Assembly (NCBI GenBank): GCA_945869355.1
Contig: CAMBPA010000005.1
Location: 1 to 13,557, forward strand
Direction: 5' to 3'
Length of the DNA stretch: 13,557 nt
Source: Bordetella parapertussis
GTDB taxonomy: Bacteria; Pseudomonadota; Gammaproteobacteria; Burkholderiales; Burkholderiaceae_B
Positions within the stretch are counted from its first letter, which is position 1; each line of letters starts with the position of its first letter. Under the pieces are notes generated by a model, which saw only the letters and a program-made list of their open reading frames with translations, did not search any database and had not been told where the DNA came from. The translations under genes were made by a program, and so were the position numbers. This document shows, in pieces, positions 8,331-13,557 of the stretch.

Positions 8331-9359
8331 CTAACCCAAGAACTTGACGTACCAGGGCATCGCGACTTCCAGGCCCTGTGCGATCGTATGCGTGGGGGCA
8401 TAACCTAAGAGCGTGCGGGCCTTGCTGATGTCAGCCTGCGAATGCCGCACATCGCCCGCCCTAAAGTCTTGGTACACAGCATCTTTATCGTATTGCACGC
8501 CTTGTCGGGCCAAAGCATGCGTCAATAAATTAAACAGCTCATTCAGACTAGTGCGTGCATTGACTGCCACGTTATAGACCTGATTCCTGCCCTCGGGTGC
8601 GGCAACCGCAGCAAGAATATTGGCCTGCACCGCATTCTCAACAAAACAAAAATCACGACTGGTGTCACCGTCTCCGTTGACGAGCACATTGTCACCGCGA
8701 ATCATTGCTGCAATCCACTTCGGTATCACCGCCGCGTAAGCGCCTTCGGGATCTTGCCGCTTGCCAAACACATTGAAGTAACGCAGCCCTACACTCGCAA
8801 AACCATACGACCGCGCGAATACGTCGGCATACAACTCGTTGACATACTTCGTCACCGCATACGGGGATAGGGGCTTACCAATTCGATCTTCAACTTTAGG
8901 CAAACCTGGATGATCCCCATAGGTTGAGCTTGAGGCTGCGTACACAAACGCCGACACCGCCGCATCGCGAGCGGCGATCAACAGATTGAGGTAGCCTGAA
9001 ATATTCACATCGTTCGTCGTCGCGGGATCTTTCAGTGATCTCGGTACAGAGCCCAGCGCGGCTTGATGCAGCACATAATCTGCGCCCGACACCGCATGGG
9101 CACACATTGCGGGATCACGAATATCCCCTTCGTGAAAAACGAACCGCGACCACTGCGCCCCCGATATAGATGCCTGAATCTCGTCTAGGTTATGCCGATA
9201 TCCCGTTGCAAAATTATCGAGCCCCACTACCCGCTGATCGAGCGCGAGCAAGGTCTCCACCAGATTAGATCCGATGAAGCCGGCACACCCCGTCACAAGC
9301 CATTTCCTTGGCTTGGCGCGCAGCGAAGCCTGAACTTCATGATAGCGACTGGTAGTCAT
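8331..9359 (-). CDS. wbpP: UDP-N-acetylglucosamine / UDP-N-acetylglucosaminuronic acid 4-epimerase (WbpP/TviC type)
   Basis: Short-chain dehydrogenase-type NAD-dependent C4 epimerase acting on UDP-N-acetyl-hexoses. The 342-aa sequence closely resembles remembered WbpP of P. aeruginosa O6 and TviC of Salmonella Typhi, including [31 protein letters not shown] and [12 protein letters not shown]. The Rossmann motif is TGCAGFIGS (23-31), the catalytic triad is in the SSST stretch (143-146) plus Tyr167 and Lys171 of YAVTK, and [12 protein letters not shown] is near the C-terminus. It lies 30 bp downstream of the matching dehydrogenase gene on the same strand, so they form a two-step pathway to UDP-GalNAcA. 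Whether epimerisation precedes (Wbp route) or follows (Tvi route) oxidation is not decidable from sequence. It converges on pgi with 30 bp between stops. The ATG at 9357-9359 has a poor Shine-Dalgarno. Confidence 0.93.
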   Translation of the reverse strand: MTTSRYHEVQASLRAKPRKWLVTGCAGFIGSNLVETLLALDQRVVGLDNFATGYRHNLDEIQASISGAQWSRFVFHEGDIRDPAMCAHAVSGADYVLHQAALGSVPRSLKDPATTNDVNISGYLNLLIAARDAAVSAFVYAASSSTYGDHPGLPKVEDRIGKPLSPYAVTKYVNELYADVFARSYGFASVGLRYFNVFGKRQDPEGAYAAVIPKWIAAMIRGDNVLVNGDGDTSRDFCFVENAVQANILAAVAAPEGRNQVYNVAVNARTSLNELFNLLTHALARQGVQYDKDAVYQDFRAGDVRHSQADISKARTLLGYAPTHTIAQGLEVAMPWYVKFLG

Positions 9360-9389
9360 GTCAGATATTGATGCGCTTAAGGTGTGACG

Positions 9390-10679
9390 TTATAGACGTA
9401 GGTCCGACTGCTCGGCGGTGAATATATATTTCAAGTCGTACAGAATGTGCTTGGGTTTCCCTAACGCGCGAATCGCCTCGATACCGAATTCAGCAAACTG
9501 CCGATGAGCGACCGCCATAATCACTGCGTCGTACCGTCCAGTTTCAAGAGTCTGCACAGGATGGATGTCATACTCGTGCACAGCCTCTTTGGGATCGACC
9601 CAAGGATCATACACATCCACATTCACGTTGTACTCACCAAGCTCTTTGATGATGTCGATCACGCGCGTATTGCGTAAGTCCGGGCAGTTTTCCTTAAACG
9701 CCAGCCCCATCACCAACACGCGCGCGCCCTCTACGTAAATACGTTCACGCGTCATCGCCTTGACGAGCTGCGACACCACATAGCCACCCATGCTGTCATT
9801 GATTCGCCGGCCTGCCAGAATGATCTCTGGGTGATAACCAATAGATTGCGCTTTGTGTGTCAAGTAATACGGGTCGACGCCAATGCAATGCCCTCCCACC
9901 AGACCTGGCCTAAACGGAAGAAAATTCCATTTCGTTCCCGCGGCTTGCAGCACCGCCTCGGTGTCGATGCCGAGTTTGTTAAAAATCAGCGCTAATTCAT
10001 TGATCAACGCGATATTGACATCGCGCTGCGTATTCTCAATGACCTTGGCTGCTTCCGCTACGCGTATGCTCGGCGCCAAATGCGTGCCCGCCACGACGAT
10101 CTGGCGGTATAGCGCATCAACTAAACCAGCCACCTCGGGTGTCGACCCTGACGTGACTTTTTTAATCGTACTGACACGATGCTCTTTATCGCCAGGATTG
10201 ATTCGTTCTGGGCTGTACCCTGCAAAAAAATCGATGTTATAGCGCAAGCCAGACACGCGCTCGAGCACAGGCACGCAAACCTCTTCAGTCGCGCCCGGAT
10301 AGACAGTAGACTCATAAATGACGATATCGCCGGCTTTGAGCACCTGAGCGATTGTTTCACTGGCTTTAACCAGAGGCGCCAGATCAGGCTGCTTGTACTC
10401 ATCAATGGGCGTGGGTACCGTCACGATAAAGACATTCGCCTGCGCGAGATCCGCGCGCTGGTCGGTATATCGCAAATGTTTCGCAGCGGCGAGCTCGACA
10501 GCATCCACCTCTAGCGTGTGATCATGTCCATTCTTGAGCGCGTCAACGCGTGCTGTATTGATATCAAAGCCCACGACACTGCGTTGCTTACCGAACTCAA
10601 CCGCTAGGGGTAAGCCAACGTAACCGAGCCCCACAATCGCAAGTTTGACATCCTGAATGTGCAAAATATTCTCCGGCAA
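9390..10679 (-). CDS. wbpO: UDP-N-acetylhexosamine C6 dehydrogenase (WbpO/TviB type)
   Basis: NAD-dependent four-electron dehydrogenase of the UDP-glucose/GDP-mannose dehydrogenase family, oxidising the C6 hydroxyl of UDP-GlcNAc or UDP-GalNAc to the carboxylate. The 429-aa product has the N-terminal Rossmann motif [15 protein letters not shown] (16-30), VTVPTPID (87-93), YESTVYPG (122-129), Lys212 in [12 protein letters not shown], and the catalytic thiol Cys265 in [12 protein letters not shown]. It ends [15 protein letters not shown], much like TviB as I remember it. The start is TTG at 10677-10679: an in-frame stop lies just upstream, no ATG precedes the nucleotide-binding motif, and a GAGG (10687-10690 on the + strand as cctc) sits 7 nt away. 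It heads the wbpO-wbpP pair for UDP-GalNAcA, a precursor of O-antigen or capsule; no glycosyltransferase or transporter genes are nearby. Confidence 0.94.
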   Translation of the reverse strand: MPENILHIQDVKLAIVGLGYVGLPLAVEFGKQRSVVGFDINTARVDALKNGHDHTLEVDAVELAAAKHLRYTDQRADLAQANVFIVTVPTPIDEYKQPDLAPLVKASETIAQVLKAGDIVIYESTVYPGATEEVCVPVLERVSGLRYNIDFFAGYSPERINPGDKEHRVSTIKKVTSGSTPEVAGLVDALYRQIVVAGTHLAPSIRVAEAAKVIENTQRDVNIALINELALIFNKLGIDTEAVLQAAGTKWNFLPFRPGLVGGHCIGVDPYYLTHKAQSIGYHPEIILAGRRINDSMGGYVVSQLVKAMTRERIYVEGARVLVMGLAFKENCPDLRNTRVIDIIKELGEYNVNVDVYDPWVDPKEAVHEYDIHPVQTLETGRYDAVIMAVAHRQFAEFGIEAIRALGKPKHILYDLKYIFTAEQSDLRL

Positions 10680-10761
10680 AAAGGCACCTCAGTGAGATGC
10701 GCAATCGCTGTCTATCGGTAACCCGCTCAAACCAAGATGATACGGGAGAGTAGGTCGATAT

Positions 10762-10793
10762 AAAAAAAAGCCCAAGACTTTGCAGTCTTGGGC
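10762..10793 (-). terminator. Strong Rho-independent terminator of the small RNA / coq7 transcript
   Basis: GCCCAAGACT (10784-10793 read leftward) pairs perfectly over 10 bp with AGTCTTGGGC (10770-10779), closed by a GCAA tetraloop and followed by eight Ts (10762-10769). It is oriented leftward, so it ends RNA coming from coq7 or from the intergenic region, and it separates that transcript from wbpO. Confidence 0.92.
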
Positions 10794-10857
10794 TAAATCC
10801 ACCTATAGAGGAGGGTGGAGGAGACAACCATGACAAGTTAAGGAGGGGACACATTTG
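10762..10857 (-). ncRNA. Candidate trans-acting small RNA with anti-Shine-Dalgarno motifs, downstream of coq7 (NcS27-like)
   Basis: Read leftward, the RNA would carry three C/U-rich stretches complementary to ribosome-binding sites: CCCCUCCUUAA (10838-10848), UCUCCUCC (10817-10824) and CCCUCCUCU (10807-10815). The last lies in the 10-nt loop of a hairpin with stem UCCACC/GGUGGA (10814-10819 with 10798-10803). The RNA ends in a strong intrinsic terminator. CCUCCUUA matches the 3' end of 16S rRNA, so the RNA could mask Shine-Dalgarno sequences of many mRNAs. From memory, NcS27 of Burkholderia cenocepacia is a small RNA located directly downstream of coq7; the same neighbourhood here suggests a homologue. 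The 5' end is uncertain: about 90-95 nt if processed or started near 10850-10857, about 170 nt if started from the promoter-like element at 10939-10967, or it may be cut from the coq7 3' UTR. Confidence 0.7.
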
Positions 10858-10884
10858 GTACGCCTCAGTTGCTTTAACCTTCAG

Positions 10885-10899
10885 GTCGCTTCCAGCGAC
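10885..10899 (-). other. Small hairpin upstream of the small-RNA candidate
   Basis: A perfect 6-bp inverted repeat, GTCGCT/AGCGAC, has a 3-nt spacer. If transcription starts at the promoter-like element at 10939-10967, this would be a 5' hairpin of the longer RNA. It may instead be a processing or structural element, or chance. Confidence 0.35.
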
Positions 10900-10938
10900 G
10901 AGCGATTAACCAACTTGTTACTTAACTTCCATAGATGA

Positions 10939-10967
10939 ATGGTAGGCTATTTTTTTGTGCGTTGCAA
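10939..10967 (-). promoter_or_regulatory. Candidate promoter for the small RNA
   Basis: Read leftward, TTGCAA (10962-10967, 4/6 to -35) and TACCAT (10939-10944, 4/6 to -10) are separated by exactly 17 bp with an A-rich spacer. The predicted start is near 10931, and nothing is encoded between it and the terminator. The -35 lies within one of the two direct repeats, which suggests regulated activity. Confidence 0.42.
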
Positions 10968-10970
10968 GAA
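10952..10970 (+). repeat. Direct repeat copy 1, TTTTTGTGC-N3-GCAA type, over the candidate -35
   Basis: TTTTTGTGCGTTGCAAGAA matches copy 2 at 11009-11027 in 16 of 19 positions. The core TGC(N3)GCA is dyad-like, as expected for a regulator operator. It overlaps the candidate -35 of the small-RNA promoter. Confidence 0.5.
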
Positions 10971-11008
10971 TATTTGATTTTCGCTATGAAAAAATTGGGA
11001 ATTCGTTG

Positions 11009-11027
11009 TTTTTGTGCATCGCAACAA
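11009..11027 (+). repeat. Direct repeat copy 2, upstream of the candidate small-RNA promoter
   Basis: TTTTTGTGCATCGCAACAA is the second copy, centred 57 bp from copy 1 and just 28 bp after the coq7 stop. Its arms TTGTGC and GCAACAA are close to a palindrome. TGC/GCA-rich operators of this kind recall the sites of PhaR-type regulators near phasin genes in betaproteobacteria; that resemblance is from memory only. Confidence 0.48.
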
Positions 11028-11054
11028 CATTTATAAAAGGCAAATATACGCCGC

Positions 11055-11732
11055 CTAGACGCGATAGGCCGTCGTTGTCATCAGGCGTGAAATGGCCTGC
11101 ATGACCCCTTTTACCGGTGCCGGTAGCGGCAATGCCCCATGGTTTTCCGCTGTTTCCCGATGTTTGGTCTCATCATTTTTTATTTGAAGCACGATGGCGC
11201 GAGAACGACTGTCTTGCGCGGGCAAGCGCTCGAGGTGACTATCCAAGTGCGCCTCGACCTGCCGCTCTGTTTCCGCCATGAACCCAAGATTATGGGGCAC
11301 GCCCGAGCGACCTGCCAGGGAACCGAGGACAAAGGACCCGAGATACCAGATGGGGTTTAAGACGCTTGGACGCGCATCAAGCTCGGATAAGCGCTGTCCA
11401 CACCAGGCCAAGTGGTCCACCTCTTCTGCAGCCGCCTCGAGCAGAACCTGGGTACAAGCAGGATCCTTGCAAGCAACGGACTGACCCCGATAAAGCGCCT
11501 GCGCACAGATTTCGCCGACGTGATTCACACGCATCAGCCCCGCGACATGCCTCTTTTGTGCCATATCCAGCTCTTGAGGTTCGGGTGCCAACATAGCAGC
11601 CGGATTCGGGCGCTTAGACCGGACGGCCCCCGAAAGCACCTGCAAGGCCATGTCAGCCTCTGCGATCAACGCATCAAACATGCCATGGCGACGCACAAAG
11701 CCCGACGCCAATTTTGGCAAAGAATCCTGCAT
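11055..11732 (-). CDS. coq7: Coq7, 3-demethoxyubiquinol 3-hydroxylase (di-iron)
   Basis: Membrane-associated di-iron monooxygenase for a late ring hydroxylation in ubiquinone synthesis. The 225-aa product has the four-helix ferritin-like ligands in order: RVNHVGEICAQALY with Glu74, EEVDHLAW with Glu104 and His107, ETERQVEAHLDSHL around Glu154-Glu160, and DETKH with Glu188 and His191. The hydrophobic segment WYLGSFVLGSLAG (129-141) fits the membrane-contacting region. The ATG at 11730-11732 is chosen because GGAG sits 6 nt upstream. An internal ATG (Met18, 11679-11681) would match where many homologues begin but has no Shine-Dalgarno. A -10-like TAAAAT (11760-11765 on the complementary strand) lies upstream. 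The gene is divergent from the OsmC gene and is followed by the small-RNA candidate. Confidence 0.96.
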   Translation of the reverse strand: MQDSLPKLASGFVRRHGMFDALIAEADMALQVLSGAVRSKRPNPAAMLAPEPQELDMAQKRHVAGLMRVNHVGEICAQALYRGQSVACKDPACTQVLLEAAAEEVDHLAWCGQRLSELDARPSVLNPIWYLGSFVLGSLAGRSGVPHNLGFMAETERQVEAHLDSHLERLPAQDSRSRAIVLQIKNDETKHRETAENHGALPLPAPVKGVMQAISRLMTTTAYRV

Positions 11733-11791
11733 GACTCACTCCACAATCGATTTATCGCTATTTTAGCTCGTCCTGTTGGGCCGAAAACTCG

Positions 11792-11814
11792 ATCCTTTCT
11801 AGGCCTGAAAGGAT
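11792..11814. promoter_or_regulatory. Perfect inverted repeat in the coq7/osmC divergent region, probable operator
   Basis: ATCCTTTC (11792-11799) and GAAAGGAT (11807-11814) are perfect 8-bp inverted arms around TAGGCCT. The right arm abuts a -10-like TATCAT (11815-11820) reading toward the OsmC gene, so the palindrome occupies the -35 region, where no good -35 is seen. This fits a dimeric regulator site. No T-tract follows, so it is not a terminator. Confidence 0.5.
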
Positions 11815-11846
11815 TATCATTCTTGCTTCAACGCTAAGGATCAGAT

Positions 11847-12293
11847 ATGGAAGTCAACATTGACTGGGGCGGGCCGCAAGGCATGCTGTTCGTCGCAAAA
11901 ACAGGGACTGGGCACATTGCAGCCATGGACGGCGCACCAGAGGGTGGCGGTCACAACCTAGCCCCTCGCCCGATGGAACTGCTGCTTGCGGGAACTGGCG
12001 GCTGTACGGCCTACGATGTCGTGCTGATTCTAAAACGCGGGCGTCACGTCATCACAGGTTGCTCAGTCAAGCTGCAAGCCGAGCGCGCCGACGTCGACCC
12101 AAAGGTTTTCACCAAGATCCATTTTGTATTTACGGTCGCCGGCGACAATCTCCCGCGCGCAGCGGTGGAGCGCGCGATTGCCTTGTCCCACGAAAAATAT
12201 TGTTCGGCCTCAGCCATGCTGGCGCACACCGCAGCCATTACTTGGTCAGCCGAAATCGTTCAAACAGGCGCCGCTGCGCAGCCAACCGCTTAA
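11847..12293 (+). CDS. OsmC/Ohr-family protein (YhfA-like)
   Basis: Small cytoplasmic OsmC-fold protein of 148 aa; relatives reduce organic hydroperoxides through a reactive cysteine pair. The two conserved cysteines are present: Cys53 in [12 protein letters not shown] at the start of the central helix and Cys119 in [20 protein letters not shown] (41-49) precedes the first cysteine as in the family. It resembles the YhfA branch more than Ohr or OsmC proper, so peroxidase activity and substrate are not certain. ATG at 11847 follows AAGGA at 7 nt. thyA starts 17 bp after its stop, so it may head an osmC-thyA-folA transcript, with control through the inverted repeat at 11792-11814. Confidence 0.9.
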   Translation: MEVNIDWGGPQGMLFVAKTGTGHIAAMDGAPEGGGHNLAPRPMELLLAGTGGCTAYDVVLILKRGRHVITGCSVKLQAERADVDPKVFTKIHFVFTVAGDNLPRAAVERAIALSHEKYCSASAMLAHTAAITWSAEIVQTGAAAQPTA

Positions 12294-12310
12294 CGCAACA
12301 CCCAACCAAG

Positions 12311-13108
12311 ATGATAAACCAGTACGAAACCTTTATGCGCCACGTGTACACCACGGGCGTTAACAAGACGGACCGCACAGGTACCGGCACGCGCTCGGTC
12401 TTTGGCTATCAAATGCGCTTCGATCTGTCCAAGGGCTTCCCTATGGTCACCACAAAGAAACTGCACACGCGCAGCATCTTTGTGGAGTTGTTGTGGTTCT
12501 TAAGAGGCGATTCCAATGTGCGGTGGCTACAAGAAAACGGCTGCACAATCTGGGACGAATGGGCCAGCCCGACCGGTGACCTAGGGCCCGTCTACGGTGT
12601 GCAGTGGCGTTCTTGGCCCACACCAGACGGCCAGCATATTGATCAAATTACTCAGGTGCTGGATCAAATCAAAAAAACGCCTCACTCACGCCGCCTAATC
12701 GTGTCGGCATGGAATGTCGGTGAAATTAAGAACATGGCCTTACCGCCCTGTCATGCGTTTTTTCAGTTTTACGTGGCTGACGGAAAACTCTCGTGCCAGC
12801 TGTACCAGCGTAGTGCTGATATTTTTCTTGGTGTGCCCTTCAATATCGCGAGCTACGCGCTTCTGACGCACATGGTGGCGCAACAGTGCGGGCTTGAAGT
12901 CGGTGATTTTGTGTGGACGGGCGGTGACTGTCATATATACAGTAACCATTTTGATCAAGTCGAGCTGCAGCTTTCACGCGAACCCCACCCTTACCCGCAG
13001 CTCGTCATTCAACGTAAACCGGGCTCACTATTCGATTATCGCTACGAAGACTTTGTCATCGAAAACTACAACCATCATCCGCATATCAAAGCCCCGGTAG
13101 CGGTGTAA
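12311..13108 (+). CDS. thyA: Thymidylate synthase
   Basis: Methylates dUMP to dTMP using methylene-tetrahydrofolate, giving dihydrofolate. The 265-aa product aligns with E. coli ThyA (264 aa) offset by one: Arg22 in DRTGTGT, Arg127-Arg128 of the partner subunit phosphate site, nucleophile Cys147 in [13 protein letters not shown], Asp170 in [15 protein letters not shown], Asn178, His208 and Tyr210. It ends IKAPVAV, the normal C-terminus. The ATG at 12311 ([12 protein letters not shown]) is the family start; the open frame continues upstream into the OsmC gene but that extension has no homology. The Shine-Dalgarno is weak, consistent with coupling to the upstream gene. folA follows after 21 bp. 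Confidence 0.98.
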   Translation: MINQYETFMRHVYTTGVNKTDRTGTGTRSVFGYQMRFDLSKGFPMVTTKKLHTRSIFVELLWFLRGDSNVRWLQENGCTIWDEWASPTGDLGPVYGVQWRSWPTPDGQHIDQITQVLDQIKKTPHSRRLIVSAWNVGEIKNMALPPCHAFFQFYVADGKLSCQLYQRSADIFLGVPFNIASYALLTHMVAQQCGLEVGDFVWTGGDCHIYSNHFDQVELQLSREPHPYPQLVIQRKPGSLFDYRYEDFVIENYNHHPHIKAPVAV

Positions 13109-13129
13109 TACGTTGAGACTGAGCAAGCT

Positions 13130-13557
13130 ATGTCCCTAAGCCTGATTGTCGCCTACGCGCAGAACCGCACGATCGGCCGTGACAACACGCTGCCATGGAA
13201 GCTCGCAGGCGACCTCGCCCACTTTAAGCGCACCACGCTCGGTCACCCCATCATCATGGGACGCAAAACATGGGACTCCTTGGGTCGTCCCCTGCCCGGC
13301 CGTCGCAATATCGTCATTAGTCGCGACACGAACAAGGCCGCTGCGGGTGCTGAGTTCGTTGCAAGCATCGATGAAGCGCTCGGGCGTTTGGCACCTAATG
13401 AGGATGCCTACATTATCGGCGGCGCACAAATCTACCAGCAGGCACTCCCGCATGCCGATCATGTCGTCGCCACAGAAGTTCAGGCAGTGGTCGAGGGCGA
13501 TGCATTTTTTACTTTACTAGACCCGAAAGAATGGAAAGAGGTCTCGCGCCTCAGCCA
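13130..13557 (+). CDS. folA: Dihydrofolate reductase (partial, cut by right edge)
   Basis: NADPH-dependent reduction of dihydrofolate to tetrahydrofolate, regenerating the cofactor consumed by ThyA just upstream. The 142 visible codons start MSLSLIVAYAQNRTIGRDN and contain LPWKLAGDLAHFKR (with the catalytic Asp in the GDL segment), PIIMGRKTWDSLGRPLPGR with the NADPH-binding arginines, NIVISR, and AYIIGGAQIYQQALP (the GG cofactor loop). The family is about 160-170 aa, so only about 20-30 residues are missing on the right. No stop or frameshift is seen in the visible part. The ATG at 13130-13132 lies 21 bp after the thyA stop with only a weak Shine-Dalgarno, typical of the thyA-folA operon. Confidence 0.96.
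   Translation, partial: MSLSLIVAYAQNRTIGRDNTLPWKLAGDLAHFKRTTLGHPIIMGRKTWDSLGRPLPGRRNIVISRDTNKAAAGAEFVASIDEALGRLAPNEDAYIIGGAQIYQQALPHADHVVATEVQAVVEGDAFFTLLDPKEWKEVSRLS

Larger units (their letters stand above)
10680..11054. other. Gene-free intergenic region between wbpO and coq7
   Basis: No credible protein-coding gene is present in these 375 bp. The left 80 bp form the leader of wbpO (Shine-Dalgarno GAGG at 10687-10690) without a clear promoter. The middle holds a leftward intrinsic terminator and the small-RNA candidate. The right 130 bp are AT-rich and carry a promoter-like element and two direct repeats. The stretch just after the coq7 stop has only a 4-bp hairpin with TTTT (about 11036-11050), too weak to count as a good terminator, so coq7 transcripts may run into the small-RNA region. 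Confidence 0.8.

Noticed and set aside
10810-10841. On the + strand, GGAGGAG before ATG ACA AGT TAA looks like a ribosome-binding site with a 3-codon leader ORF.
   Set aside because: No gene follows rightward, since coq7 is on the opposite strand. The purine-rich text is better explained as the complement of the CU-rich motifs of the leftward small RNA.
11036-11053. Possible terminator right after coq7 (GGCG/TGCC stem then TTTT, leftward).
   Set aside because: A 4-bp stem with a G-T closing pair is not a credible intrinsic terminator; the strong one at 10762-10793 probably serves coq7 as well.
12059-12310. The thyA reading frame stays open about 250 bp upstream, allowing a 349-aa protein.
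   Set aside because: The extra N-terminus is arginine-rich out-of-frame translation of the OsmC gene; ThyA homology and family length start at the ATG at 12311.

Overview
The window looks like a chromosomal segment from a betaproteobacterium, most likely order Burkholderiales and possibly Alcaligenaceae-like. This is inferred from gene content, gene order and moderate-to-high GC; no 16S or other marker is present. Nearly all of it is housekeeping sequence with compact spacing. I see no transposase, phage gene, CRISPR array, tRNA or rRNA.

Layout. Positions 1-2781 are a leftward cluster: a periplasmic TPR protein, then lolB, then ispE, whose 3' end lies beyond the left edge. The same TPR-lolB-ispE order is known around the CtpA partner LbcA in Pseudomonas. 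Divergent from it is mutM (fpg), rightward, which converges on a leftward FAD-linked D-2-hydroxyacid dehydrogenase. A 204-bp intergenic region then leads to a rightward pair, algC-type phosphomannomutase/phosphoglucomutase and pgi. These converge on a leftward pair, wbpO(tviB)-wbpP(tviC), for UDP-N-acetylhexosaminuronic acid. Together the four sugar genes interconvert hexose phosphates and draw on UDP-GlcNAc for surface polysaccharide.

Right of wbpO is the only long gene-free stretch, 10680-11054. It is not empty. It carries a strong leftward intrinsic terminator preceded by a small hairpin and three C/U-rich anti-Shine-Dalgarno motifs, with a promoter-like element and two 19-bp direct repeats upstream. 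I read it as a small regulatory RNA downstream of coq7. From memory, a small RNA in this position (NcS27) is described in Burkholderia cenocepacia, so this is probably a homologue rather than a new class. It is the most interesting element of the window.

The right end has leftward coq7 (ubiquinone synthesis) divergent from a rightward run of an OsmC-family gene, thyA and folA. folA is cut by the right edge. The coq7/osmC divergent region has a perfect 8-bp inverted repeat next to a -10-like element. ThyA makes dihydrofolate and FolA reduces it, so those neighbours form a functional pair.
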